This document shows positions 42,541 through 54,399 of a DNA stretch of 64,000 bases, piece after piece. A program made the position numbers and the translations under genes. The DNA lies in assembly GCF_027172205.1 (NCBI RefSeq), contig NC_070614.1:32664001-32728000 (forward strand), written 5' to 3'. Below the pieces are notes generated by a model. It saw nothing but the letters and a program-made list of their open reading frames with translations, searched no databases and was not told the origin of the DNA. The DNA is from Podarcis raffonei. Its lineage: Eukaryota; Chordata; Lepidosauria; Squamata; Lacertidae. The first letter of the stretch is position 1. Each line of letters starts with the position of its first letter.

Positions 42541-43068
42541 ACATCAACAATAATAAAATATTATCAAAACAACATGTGCCAAAACATGACAAAATTGGAC
42601 AGGGCGGGCGGGGGAGAGATATGATAAGGAGTCAGAGAAACAATATAAAAATACTGTCTATTTATTCCAAACATGATACTTTTCAAATGTAATGGTGTCT
42701 ATCAAGGGCCTTAAGACTGCAATTCTGTAGTCACTCGCTGGGCAGGAAGTCCTATTGTGCATAACAGGTTTTAGTTTCAAGTACTTGAACTGTAAGGCCA
42801 CGTTCCTATACCCACCAGCGTAAAATAAGGCCCATTGAATTCCATGGGACTTACATGCATTGGTCTAGGATTCTACCGCAAAGCGTGTCAACCATCCAAT
42901 TTATAAAACACAATGTCTTTCCCTTGGGAAGTTGGCTCATTGACATTTCAAACCATTTTCTTCCTCATCAAGATCCCACTTTACACACAAACATGTAGCC
43001 TGTTAAGAGTTGATGGGGAAAAGAAAAAATTACATCATCAAGGGAAACCCCTTTAGAACATGTAACAA

Positions 43069-43072
<4 letters not shown>

Positions 43073-43126
<54 letters not shown>
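43073..43126. repeat. (TC)n microsatellite
   Basis: About 27 TC units, nearly perfect. Confidence 0.95.
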
Positions 43127-43131
<5 letters not shown>

Positions 43132-43599
43132 TCTCTCCTCTGTAATTCACACAGTAACTAACTCCCAAGGGCAAAGCATTTCACAGCCAAGCTGAAAATA
43201 TCTACTTTCTTAAAATACATATTCTATCGGATGGGAACCTACTATCAAGGCTGCCTCTTGCATAATCACAGTCATTATTCAGTCTGGCAATTCATTACCA
43301 AAGTGGATATTTCAGCTTGGCTGAGGAAGAATAAGAATATGTATGTCATAAATACACTGAGAAAATAAGATAGAAGGTTCTAACCTTCAGAGATGTAATG
43401 TATTATTCTGCACTCTGCACTTTCCTGAGGGCTGAGGAGTGCTGGGGTACTGCCACTGGGTCCCCCCCTTTTTTGAATGAAGCATTCCTTGGGGATTTAA
43501 GATGTCTGCAATATTCAATTTATTGATAAATGTAGAAGTAAATGGAAGCAAAGAAGCATACCTGAAGCACAGAGGGGTCTGAAAAGAGGGTGCTGGTGA

Positions 43600-43710
43600 G
43601 ATCCCAAAGATACAATTTCAGTTCCAGCTAGAAACTTGAAACTCTTGAACCCGTGGCCCTGAGCTGAAGAGTCCCATGCTCTACCAACTGAACCATCCAT
43701 GTATGTACAG
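43600..43710 (-). repeat. tRNA-like SINE head
   Basis: The minus strand reads 'tggatggttcagttggtaga' then 'gcatgggactcttcagctca' and 'ggccacgggttcaaga', a tRNA-like head with both promoter boxes. Confidence 0.6.
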
Positions 43711-44280
43711 GCAGTACCCAAGCAGTTGCATCTAGCTGCTGTTTCTGGACCCAGAGAGAGTGATGCTACATCAGAGACATTGTGGCGAATTAAAATGTCG
43801 GCTGGAATTAGCTGCTCAGAGCACCAGGCTGAATCTTTTTTTAAAAAAGCAAGCAGGGTTCAGGGCAGGTGGGACCTGCAAGGATGTTGAAGCCTGGCTG
43901 CTGCCCAAGGATGCCAGGCTGAGCTTGCATCTTCCAAACTGCCAACTGTGGTCTCTTCCCCTCTTGACCCCCTCATGCCAGCTTTGCTTGTGGATAAAAC
44001 ATCCACAACCATCAAGATTAAGGGCTTGGGGGGTCATATTTAAGCAGATTCTAAGCCAGTGGTGAGTGGTCAATTACAACGAATGGGGCACTGCTTCACC
44101 AAGCTCAGTCTGCCCTCAACCAACCACCAGCTTTCCTGTCATCTTGTAACCAGTCCGGGGGGGGGGTAGCATTGCCTATCAGCTTCCTGCTCCTTAGCCC
44201 CCTCCACCACCTGTGGGTCTGCCTGCCTTCTGCTCCAGCAGTCCCAATGGGCATCGGCCACCAGTACATTTATGCAAATA

Positions 44281-44506
44281 CAGGGGTACCTTGGGTTAAG
44301 TACTTAATTCGTTCCGGAGGTCTGTACTTAACCTGAAACTGTTCTTAACCTGAAGCACCACTTTAGCTAATGGGGCCTCCTGCTGCTGCCGCACCGCCGG
44401 AGCATGATTTCTGTTCTCATCCTGAAGCAAAGTTGTTAATCTGAAGCACTATTTCTGGGTTAGCGGAGTCTGTAACCTGAAGCGTATGTAACCTGAGGTA
44501 CCACTG
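44281..44506. mobile_element. MITE, CAGTGGTACCTCGGGTTA family
   Basis: The left end CAGGGGTACCTTGGGTTAAG and the right end GAGGTACCACTG, flanked by TA on both sides; 226 bp. Confidence 0.87.
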
Positions 44507-44879
44507 TAAGCATGCTTTGTGTTTCTTTCCGATTTTTTGCTCCATCGACGGAAATGGGCTAAGCTTATCCAGTGAATTAGCAACTCAGATCGTAGCAAAA
44601 GCAGGGGGGAAAAAACCTTAGGACGATGCAGAAATCTTCATCTTTTGAATTCAAGTGGACAAGGAAAGGCTGAGGAGGGGGTGTCAGGTGATGGGGTTAA
44701 CAACAACAGGCATTCCAGCCGCAGCGAGTGGGACAAAGCAACGCTCACAGCAACAAGGCCTGCTTATGAATGAGACTCACAACATCTGATTCACATTATT
44801 TCCACCCATGCACATTTCTTTTTTGTTTAAAGCCAGGGTCAGCGAGGGCTGTATAGACTGTGTGGGACATTCTGTTAAT

Positions 44880-45115
44880 GATTTGCTTTTGGGTCGCTGC
44901 TGCTGCTGCTGAGGCACACGAGAAGATTAATAAAGACCTTCTGAAGAAGAAGGAGGCAGGCTGAGCTTGAGGCAAGCAGGTGGGAGATTTAGCTGCCCGC
45001 TACTCTTTGGTAGTAGACGTTACCACGTAATCCCACCCATCCCTGCAATTTTGCTGCGGTCTCCTGGAACTTCTCTTGCTCCCTGCACATCCAAGGAAGC
45101 CATATTATTGCACAG
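44880..45115 (+). other. Candidate 5' non-coding exon of the sulfotransferase gene
   Basis: It ends TTGCACAG|GTGAGT at 45115, a near-perfect donor. The next suitable acceptor is CTCCATAG at 46314, three bases before the sulfotransferase ATG, so an upstream leader exon is needed. The start is a guess. Confidence 0.4.
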
Positions 45116-45689
45116 GTGAGTAAGCAGATTTAGAGGAAATTGTGTGTATGTGTGTTCCTGCAAATGCGACATCAAGCTTACTATCTCAAGAAGGTTGCTA
45201 TGCTCCACCTCTTGCCGGGCATTGGCTGGTTCACCCATGGCCCTTACAGTTTCTACATGCCGTGGGGCAAAGAGGGCTTGTGTATCAGTACTTCACAGCA
45301 CATAGAAACAGCATTAAAGCAGGGCCCACACAAGGAAATACCTATTATCGGGTCTGGTTACTGGTTCCATATAGGCCCTAGTTCACATTCCCAGATATGA
45401 GGGGCAAAGAGCCATCTGGCTCATTCAGGAATATTCCAGGCCTGCTTCCTGATTGTCACCTCTTATTAAAACAACAACAACCAGACCTTTTTTCTTTCTT
45501 TTTTTACTTTTGGAGAGAGAAGGAACAGCGTGAGACTATGTTGTTGTTGCTAACAGAAAAAACCAACACCTGCAAAAATATAGAAAAAGAAGGAGGTGCA
45601 TAATTTGAGTTGCTCCCCAAATCACGATGATCACTTCACTGAACCATCATTGTGCAGCAGATAGGAATACTAATGTCTGGCTTTAGCTG

Positions 45690-46110
45690 GTGCACCAAAG
45701 GTAGCCATGCCCTTGTAACCTCCAAGTTTGACTACTATGATCTGTCCTTCAAGTTGGTTCAGGAATTGCAACTAGTGCCACAGTCAGGATGCTTATGGGA
45801 GTGGCAGGCTGGGTATAAATCCCATTTTAAAGCAGCTTCCCTGGTTACCAGTTGTTTTCTAGGCCTAATTCAAGGTGCTTACAGTTATAGTCCTGGACAG
45901 TGTGGGGCTCAAAGATATAAGAGAATGTCTTCTTCAAATATGGATCTGTGGTTGACGTTTGCTGGTTGCCCCACACAGGAAAGAAGTATGTAGTGCTGGG
46001 GCCTATGAAGAGCTTGTTCAGTGGCAGCTCCACATCTATGGAAAGCTCTCCTCACTGAGGTGCACCTAGCTTGGCTCAAAGGCTTTCATGACTGGCCACA
46101 GCTTAGTGGA
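45690..46110 (+). mobile_element. Degraded L2-type LINE
   Basis: KFDYYDLSFKLVQELQLV-like coding remnant and a following 'cttccctggttaccagttg' segment of the reverse-transcriptase end. It is just upstream of the sulfotransferase first coding exon. Confidence 0.55.
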
Positions 46111-46317
46111 GCAAGGAGACTTCTTTGGCTGGCCTCCCTGCAGTTCCCTCCATTGGCCAGGGCACAGTGATGGCAAACCTCCATTCAAAACTGTTGTGTG
46201 CTTGGATCCTGACACCTGAACACACTCTATAGGAGACCCACCCATCTGCATCAAGAACCCACAGTTTCACTGGTGCTTTGTCCCCATGTTGAATTCTCTT
46301 TTTTTGCTCCATAGGAG

Positions 46318-46453
46318 ATGGCTGTCCAGTATGTCCATTATAAGGGGATAAAGTTCCCCCCTGGATATAATTCTGTGGAGAACCTTTGCTTTGCTGAGAA
46401 TGAGTTTGAAGTGCGAGATGACGACATCTTCAACGTGACTTACCCCAAGTCTG
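46318..46453 (+). CDS. Sulfotransferase coding exon 1
   Basis: Acceptor CCATAG three bases before ATG, donor TCTG|GTAGG. It encodes the N-terminus to TYPKSG. Confidence 0.92.
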
Positions 46454-49400
46454 GTAGGAGTGGGATTCCTGCTCGGGAATCAGGTGGGGAATGGGATTTC
46501 AAAACGGAAAGACATTCTACATTTGTATAGAATCACAGAACGCACAGCCCTGCCCATTATGTTTGGACCTACTATGAATTCAGGCCAGCTTTGTTGTAAA
46601 CAAAATATTACAATGCCATCTTTTCTCGTGCACTTGCAAAAATGTAGCTGTTTTTATGTGCTTCTGTAATTTGCTTCCCACCCCTGGAAACATTTGTAGT
46701 TGTTTAGTTTTTAGGTGGGGGAATTAAAGGACAACATAATTGAATCTGGAAACTGGATAATTAAGACGATGGCCTTAACATTCTTTAGATAGACTTAAGG
46801 TTTTAAATTCTGTAATACCAGCCTTAAACACCGAATTTCAAAAAATAAACACGGGATTGCTCAAAATCCAAAATCAAACTTGCTTGATTCAGAACTGATT
46901 GAGATTCAAATGTTGCTTGAATTTGAATGTTTGGGAAATGTTATTAAGGATGTAATCCTCTATCCACTTTCCTGAGAGTAAACCCCATTGAACTCAAAGG
47001 GATGTACTTATGAGTTGGCATGTACAGGAAGGTTTGCACTGCATATTTTGAAATCAAATTCAAAGCCTGGTTTTCCTCTTCACCACTCCCACTCCCAAAT
47101 TTTGAACCAGATTTAGATGTAGGAATTGTGGTGGATTGCTTTGCAAATGGTTTTGGGCCAGCCACTGTTAGAAAATGATGGTGTGCTTGGCTTAAAGTAA
47201 AATGAATTTGTGGGTACCGACAAAATAACAACCCTCATTAAACCTGTGGATTTATTTCTTTCCTTGATCAAGGAACAGTGTGGATGATTGAGATCCTCAG
47301 CTTGATCCTCAATGGAGGTAATCCAAGCTGGAATCAATCTGTGCTTAATTCCTGCCGTGCCCCCTGGTTCACCACCCAGCTAGGCCTGGAGGCAGCGCAT
47401 CTCCTCCCACCTCCACGGCTGCTCACCTGTCACCTCCCCATTCATATCTTCCCCAAAGCCTTCTTCAGCTCCAAAGCTAAGGTGAGTAAATGGTGAGAAG
47501 CTGAATATGGAGTTGCCTGGGGTCCTATCAAAGAGTCTAGGGGCACTGCCATGGTGATTGCTTGTGCGTGAAGGGAAGGACATCTTTGGAAGTGGAAAAT
47601 AACATTTCATTTGATCCAGGAGTGAAGGAGAAAAACAAACCTTTTTGTCGTATTGTGGGTCTAGCCCATTCAGCACAAAAAACTCCATGTTGGGTATGCA
47701 GCTTATTTATAGGGGTGGGGGAAAGTTTTGTCATTAAAGCTGTGGTTATAGCTCCAGGCCAGACTTTTTTTTGTTTCAAGTACCTTAAGCTATTTTCATT
47801 GCAAGGACTCGAAAACCAAAATTATAACTACATAGTATAGTTGAGTTAAAGTGATCAGTGTTGGTGTTGCCATATTCACCAGTGAACCATATTCCATCTC
47901 ATCTGAACCTGCCCTTGGCATCTCACTGTTATCACTCTGAATGGCAAAAGCCATTTTTCACCACAGAAGTTCAGCCTTGGATCATGCAAAGTTCCAAATT
48001 TTACAACCTAATGCTCAGATGGTTTCCCTGTAGTCATCCTAAGTCAGTGTTCACTCACTGATAATGCCCCACCCCCACCAATTAACAAAAGTTTTCTCCC
48101 TTAGGTGGTGTACACATTGCGGGACCCCAGGGATGTACTTGTTTCTTACTATCATTTTTCCAAAATGTGTGTCCCATTTGAGAACCCCAAATCCTTCAAC
48201 CACTTCCTGGAGAGTTTCCTGAGTGGGGATGGTGAGTTGGATTGAGGGTGGGTGGCCGGAGGAGGAGGAAGAAGAGACTGGGACATTTGGGTGTCCTTGG
48301 TGGAAATCCAGTTCATGTGCCAAGCAGTTCATTGCCACAAGATGCAGTGAGGGTCCACTCACTCAGGTGGCTTTCGAAATAACAGCTGAGACAAATTTAT
48401 AGGGCATGGTTTATCTATGGGTTTGCCTATGACCCTCCAGATATTGTTGGACACCCACACCATATTTAAAGCACTTTTGCATTAACAGTCATGCCTTCCC
48501 CCAAGGAATCAAATAAATTGTAATTTGTTAAGGGTGCTGGGAATTGTGGCTCCATGTATGGCGTGACCCTCATATGGGTTCCTGTTGTGTGTCTGCTTAC
48601 CTGCATAAATCTATCTGTATGTGCAGAGACATGCCTTTTCAGACCCTTGGATGCATGTGTGGCAGTCAGGGTCAGGACCAGCAAGGTGCAGTGACATTGG
48701 GGCCAGGCCAGCAGGCTTGGTCCCATTCCCCCTTCTGTGCATTATCTTTACTCATTGAGAGAGCATAGGAAGCTTCCTTATTGTGAGTCAGACCATTGGT
48801 CTACCTAGCCCAGTACTGGTCTACAATGACTGGCAGTGGCTCTCCAGGGTTTCAGACAAGGGAAATTCCCAGTCCTACCTGAAGATGCCAAAGATTGAAC
48901 CTGGGACCTTCTGCCTGCAAATCAGATGCTCTACCAGTGAGCTACATCCCTTCCTTGTAAAAAAAAGGGTTTCTGTAAAAAGTATTTCCACCACCCATTG
49001 CTGATGTCTCTATCTCCGTGTATTCCTTGGTGCAGTACCTTTTGGATCGTGGTTTGACCATGTCACAGGTTGGATGAAGCTGAAAGGCAAAAGCAACCTC
49101 CTTTTCATCAGCTACGAGGAGCTGAAGCAGGTGAGAGCATGGGGCAGATCGCACCCTTTCCAAGGTTTCTGTAAAGCATCCTCCCCATTAGTCGAAAAAT
49201 GAATGCAAACCTATTCCACACGTTCTTCATTGGTAAGACAAATGAGACAATGTTTTAGCAAAGTGAAAAACAGGGTTGAATTCAATGCTACACACATGTA
49301 GTTCCACCCGCACAGCAGGACTTCCTGTTCTACTCCTTGTACCTCACCCCCAGTCTGTTCCAGACGGTCCCCCAACTCAATAGAGCAGATTTTGAATTTG

Positions 49401-51677
49401 TGATGGGGAGCAGGGGGCTGCAAGAGAGTGGAGGGGGAGATTCCACTGTCCAAATGGAAGTTTATAGACCAAGCAGAATTGCCATGCTGGTAGGGTTGCC
49501 CTTCAGACACAAAAGTAGTTTTTGAGCTATTTTTAAGGAAATTTGCCAAAATCTACACTTCTGACATGGGTTACAATGCATCTGGATTTTCTTGGACATT
49601 TCATCAATTTGTGCCTGGACACTGTTTCCAACAGCCAAATTCTGACTATGTCCAGGAAATTCCAGACGTATGGCGGCCCTAGGTGTTGCATGCAACCCAG
49701 AATTCAAAAATGTCTGCTAGGTGTTGGAGGGAAAAGACAATTTACACAGGATAGCATAGGAACCTCCCATAGGTTTACACAGGATAGCATAGGAACCTCC
49801 CATAGGAACCTCCCAAGCCAGATCATTGCTCCATCTAGCTCAGTCTACTGCACTGTCTCACAGGTTTCAAACCAGAGCCTTTCCCAGCCCAACCTAGTGA
49901 TGTCAGGGACCTTTTCTGAGCAAAGCATGTGCTCTTCCAGTTGCCCTATGTCACCTCCCATTTTTATTTCATTCATCCCACAAGTCACAATCTGTATTCC
50001 TTTTCCATTGTTATCAGTTCTTAAACTGCATCCTAAACATCACGAGCTGCAGTCATGGACACACTTTCCTTGGAGCAAGTCCCCGGAGTAGACATGTACA
50101 GGATCATGCTGTTCTTTATTTAAAGCGCTACCTCCTACTCATTTCCCCCGAGGTTGTTGCATTGGATATTGCAGTATCATAAACAGGTAGACACCATTAT
50201 TAATATATGGTGAAACCTCAAGAAGCTGTCTCTAGTCTTTTGTCTTGGCTGTGATTATGTCTCAAGTTTTGTGCAAAAATTAGAACCCAGGGCATGATAA
50301 CAGAGGGATTTGGGGTTAACTGGGAAACGGATTCTCTGGCTGTGCTCAGGATAAATAGGGCTTTGTATATTCTGCAGTTTTCTGACATGATGCAGGATGA
50401 GTGCACAATTCATCACCATGAGCATCTCAGATTTCATTAAAACACACACTTCAGGATACAAAACCTTAAGACTGAAGATAGGTATCAAAGAACATAGGTC
50501 TTATTTTTTCTGCTGCCTAGAACACTAGTCCCCTCTGTATCTGTTCAGGACCTGTTTGGTATTGTGGAACGCCTCTGCCATTTCCTAGGGAAAGAGCTCG
50601 ATGAAGCAGCGATTACATCAGTGGTGGAGAACACTTCCTTCGAAGCCATGAGAAGGAATGACATGTGCAACTCAACAATGCTTCCCAAGGAATTTATGGA
50701 CCAAGAGAAAGGGACCTTCCTGAGGAAGGGTGAGGCTTGCTCCAGTAGCTTTTTCCGTAGTTTCAGAGGAGATGGGGAAGAAGGGGCATGGCAGACAGAT
50801 CACGGATAAAGGAACAATCCAGCCCCAGTGCCAACAAAGGTGAGAGAATTTGGGTGGCACCACCAGTGACCTTGCACAATCAAAAATGGCTGGGGCGAAG
50901 ATGGAGTGAGGACAGGAGTGGGATGTGTGTGTGGTGACACAGCAGAATCTGGTGACACAGCAGAATCCTCTCCATGTCAGCAAGACCAGAGACGCGCCAC
51001 CCGAAAACCATTTATATTAATCAGTGCTGAGGCCCATAGCCCTAAATTAAAAACCAGGCGATAATTAGCATGCATTAGTGCAACAGTAGAGCATTAGGTT
51101 GTTAATGGGGTGGGAGAGAGCAATGTAGTATCTTTGCCATTGCCTAAGAGGCAGGCAGTGACAAAACAGAAGGGGAAAGTTAAGCAACTTGAGAAGATCT
51201 TGGCTGACTGGCCATAACAGAGAGTCTAAATAAGTCTTCTGGCACCATGGGAGAGAGAGAGAGAGAGATCTGAAGGCTTCTACTTTGACCTCTGACCTCC
51301 TGACTCTGCCTTTGCACCGGTCACTTTTCCCTTTGCTGGAAGTGTCCTGCACAATTTCATTGGCAATTACAGGCACCCTTTGATCTAGTAGCAGTGGCTT
51401 TTACAATGCTTATTTTCTCTGGTGGGCAGAGGAGCTGACTTGCAAAGTGCTGGGAAGCTCAGCTCCAGAGAAGTTTAATCAAAGGTAGTTTGAATTTAAT
51501 TGTTGCCCGTGTCCTCATTTTCTAGGCATCTGCGGAGACTGGAAAACTCACTTCACGGTGGCACAGTCTGAATACTTTGACAAGGTTTACCAGGAGAAGA
51601 TGGAGGGCCTGAAAGGAATATTCCCTTGGGAACACACTAGGCAGGAGAACCACTTGGGAAAAGGCCTTAATTTCTGA
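46318..51677 (+). CDS. SULT2-type cytosolic sulfotransferase (SULT2B1-like)
   Basis: It transfers sulfonate from PAPS to hydroxyl groups, in this subfamily mainly of sterols and steroids, in the cytosol. Six coding exons (46318-46453, 47273-47481, 48105-48231, 49036-49130, 50549-50729, 51526-51677) join in frame to 299 residues. The internal lengths 209, 127, 95 and 181 are the usual SULT2 ones. Visible sites: TYPKSGTVW (41-49, PAPS 5'-phosphosulfate loop), catalytic His99 in TCHLP, Arg121 and Ser129 in RDPRDVLVS (3'-phosphate), RKGICGDW from 248, and the dimer motif [10 protein letters not shown] at 256-265. The C-terminus runs 14 residues past FPWE. It resembles SULT2B1 more than SULT2A1 in several segments (CGDWK, GSWFDH, VERLC), but I cannot exclude a reptile-specific SULT2 paralogue. 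Confidence 0.95.
47273..47481 (+). CDS. Sulfotransferase coding exon 2
   Basis: Acceptor GATCAAG, donor AAG|GTGAG; 209 nt. It starts GTVWMIEIL, carries catalytic His99, and ends [10 protein letters not shown]. Confidence 0.94.
48105..48231 (+). CDS. Sulfotransferase coding exon 3
   Basis: Acceptor CCCTTAG, donor GATG|GTGAG; 127 nt. It encodes [20 protein letters not shown], the PAPS 3'-phosphate-binding segment. Confidence 0.95.
48768..48957 (-). repeat. tRNA-derived SINE in sulfotransferase intron
   Basis: The minus strand head 'gtagctcactggtagagcat', 'ctgatttgcaggcagaaggt', 'cccaggttcaatc', and a body ending 'ccaatggtctgactcaca'. Same class as 20740. Confidence 0.8.
49036..49130 (+). CDS. 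Sulfotransferase coding exon 4
   Basis: Acceptor GGTGCAG, donor AGCAG|GTGAG; 95 nt. It encodes [20 protein letters not shown] and ISYEELKQ. Confidence 0.95.
49735..49955 (-). repeat. tRNA-derived SINE with internal tandem repeat
   Basis: A relative of 48768-48957 with a degraded head. Its tail side holds two ~33-bp copies of 'tttacacaggatagcatagg' + 'aacctcccatagg' at about 49740-49807. Confidence 0.6.
50549..50729 (+). CDS. Sulfotransferase coding exon 5
   Basis: Acceptor CTGTTCAG, donor AAGG|GTGAG; 181 nt. It encodes [20 protein letters not shown] through FLRKG. Confidence 0.95.
51526..51677 (+). CDS. Sulfotransferase coding exon 6 and stop
   Basis: Acceptor TTTCTAG. It encodes [20 protein letters not shown], then FPWE and a 14-residue tail, and ends TGA. 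Confidence 0.95.
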
Positions 51678-52158
51678 ACTGAAAGATGCTGCAGCTTAAG
51701 CTTGTCTGTCTGTTACCAAGAAAGCCTTTCCTTAATCCTAAACCCTAAAGTAGAGGCACTTTTTGTAGGGGAAATGTATGTGCTCGGAGCAATTCATAAC
51801 ATTTTTTATAATTTCACATGCTTCAGGGTGCTGGATGTGAACACATGTTATGCTTCAGGGCACAGAGTGGCATATGATGTATCATGTGAAGGCATCTACT
51901 GCAGTCATCTGGCTGAAGATGGGCTGCATTGGAATTAGCAGGGGGAAACTGACGGAGGCTGCCTTAAGTTGCACAGAAGAAAACGGGGATCTAATCATGT
52001 TTCTTTTTCAAAAGAAATATTATTAAGGCAAGCAACGAACAGCAACTGAATATAGCGATGCAACACACTATTAATCTCAAGATGGTAAATAGCAAAAGAA
52101 AGGCAATTTTTAAAATAATAATACTCAGTGCTTTTTTTCTAAAAAATGTTTAGGGGTA

Positions 52159-52400
52159 CAGTGGTACCTCAGGTTACATACGCTTCAGATTACATACGCT
52201 TCAGGTTACAGACTCTGCTAACCGAGAAATAGTGCTTCAGGTTAAGAACTTTGCTTCAGGATGAGAACAGAAATCGTGCTCCGGTGGCGCAGCGGCAGCA
52301 GGAGGCCCCATTAGCTAAAGTGGTGCTTCAGGTTAAGAACAATTTCAGGTTAAGAACGGACCTCCGGAACGAATTAAGTACTTAACCCGAGGTACCACTG
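52159..52400. mobile_element. MITE, CAGTGGTACCTCGGGTTA family
   Basis: CAGTGGTACCTCAGGTTACA ... GAGGTACCACTG, TA on both sides, 242 bp. It lies in the opposite internal orientation to 44281-44506. Confidence 0.88.
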
Positions 52401-53833
52401 TACTCTCATTTTGACTCAAGAAAACCACCATTTTATAGTTCAAATAGGGGAAAAATAAATACAGTAAATGGACAAAAGTACAAAGATTCACAAAATGTTT
52501 AGGAGTATGTGTCCCCCAGCGTCCCCACAAAAAAAAGAACTGATAATAATAATAACAACAACCACCACCAGTTTTACAGACAACCACAACCGAGACCATA
52601 TTTTAGAATCAACAGTGTGGATTTCAGAAAGTTATTATTCTACAATGTTTGTGGGAAAGGGCTTCCGAACCCCATAAAATAAGCTTGAGGGAAGGATGGG
52701 TGGCAAAGGCAGAGAGGACTGCAAAAGCATGTGTTTGGGGGGCAGCATTTTGATTTGAGCTAATCAGATGCCTTTCCTAACTAAACAGTTTTTAAAAATA
52801 AATAAATAAATAAAAACGGATTAAATTTATTTGTTCGTTTTGGCTTCAAATCTGGAACCTGATCAAAGTGAAGTCACTTGACTCCCACTCCTTCTCTTTT
52901 GCCAGCTTTTCTGGGTACAGGCATCTCCATCCTGCCTTGTCCTCCTTTGCTTTCAGGCTTATTAGCTCTGCTCAGTCGAAAAGCCTGGAAAGTTGTGTGT
53001 GTGTGTTTAAAGTTTTTCCTGGAATTTAAACTTGTTCTGAAAGGGAAACCTAGAAGAAAGTAGCCCCTCCCCCTAGCTGGCATATGAAATACTGCTGATA
53101 CAATGTCAGTCTGTTATGCATGCATTTGTGTGTGGCCCAGCTCCTATAAACTGGGGGGCGGCAGGGGGGGGGATACAAAAACCCGCTTGGAACTCACATT
53201 CTTGGAATCTCACAACCCAAAAGTATGAGGGTTGGTTGCGGTTACGCACTGGCAAGGAAACCGTATGGTATACTCATAAGTGGCATGGCTCAAAAGTATA
53301 AAATTGGTGCAGGAGAAGAACCCCACCCCCTCCCTTGCACACACACACACAATTTCCAATCCATTCTAATAGGTGTATTCACATTGCGGGATTCCTCAGA
53401 GTGCCACATGCTGAGGACTGCCTTCCTGCCATACTCAAGAGCTTTATAGCGGCATCTGGCTTGTTAGTAGGTTTTAGTGGACTGTTGTTTAGATCCAGCA
53501 GGGTTCTTTAGATGTTATTGGTGAGAGAGAGAATTTTGAATGTGGAACTAGTAGATAGTAGTTTTCTTGGATTAATTAATGTTATGTTGTTGGGTACATA
53601 AGGACCCGTCCTTGTGCCTGTAGGCCTCCATCAAAATGATTCTGTTTTCGTGGTTTGCAGCTCATAGCCCAAAGGCAACGTCTCATTTCTGAACCGGAGA
53701 AGTGCTGGGGCTAAACTCTGCCTGGGAATTGCACCCCTGGAAGCCCCAAAGTGGCACTCTGCATGCGGTCAATAGCCATTCTCTTCTATAGCAACCTGCT
53801 TGGACTCTGACATTTCTATTGTCCCAAGGCAAA

Positions 53834-53945
53834 GGGCAGCAAATCTCTTGGACTATAACCCGGGTCACTGGCCATGCCGGCTTGGGCTGATGGGAATTGG
53901 ACTCCAGCAACATCTGGAGGGCCACAGGTTCCCCGCCCTTGTTTA
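53834..53945. mobile_element. hAT-like repeat fragment
   Basis: 'catgccggcttgggctgatg', 'actccagcaacatctggagg', 'gccacaggttccccgccctt'. Right half of the repeat seen at 37013. Confidence 0.6.
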
Positions 53946-53997
53946 TGGCCAAGCATCTGGTTTAAGTTAAGCCAAACAAGCAGTTCCTGAATTGGGA

Positions 53998-54046
<49 letters not shown>
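53998..54046. repeat. (GA)n microsatellite
   Basis: About 24 GA units. Confidence 0.95.
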
Positions 54047-54049
<3 letters not shown>

Positions 54050-54264
54050 CTCTTAATGAAATCCATAAGGTCCATGTGACTTCTCCCAATTTTCCACAAA
54101 TCATGATCCCTCCCAGCCTTCTAAAAACAGTAGCTATGTGGGGGACAACAGCACATAAACTCAGGATCCCTCTGTCTCCGCTGTGGTCCAAGCACTACCC
54201 TGCGAGCTCGCATTTCTCAAACTGTCTCAGCATCATTTGCTTAAATCATTTTTCTCCAGAGGAT

Positions 54265-54292
54265 CGTGTGTGTGTGTGTGTGTGTGTGTGCA
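54265..54292. repeat. (TG)n microsatellite
   Basis: About 13 TG units, at the left edge of the CpG island. Confidence 0.9.
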
Positions 54293-54399
54293 AGAAAAGC
54301 CAAATCTGCCCGGGGAGGGCGAGCCCTTTTACCGGGCAGCCTCGTGGTCTAATGAGCCTCATCCTCCCCTGCGTTAAACACAAGCGCGCTCTGCACACG

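Larger units (their letters stand above)
38963..44280. other. Intergenic, no gene recognised
   Basis: It contains repeats listed separately (39493, 39815, 40097, 40815, 42405, 43073, 43600). The rest is unassigned AT-rich sequence, with no exon or RNA gene supported. Confidence 0.55.
51678..54300. other. Sulfotransferase 3' side and intergenic region
   Basis: No clear AATAAA close to the stop; AAATAAATA at about 52452 is possible. It holds a MITE (52159-52400), a hAT-like repeat (53834-53945) and a (GA)n tract (53998-54046). Otherwise nothing assigned. Confidence 0.5.
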
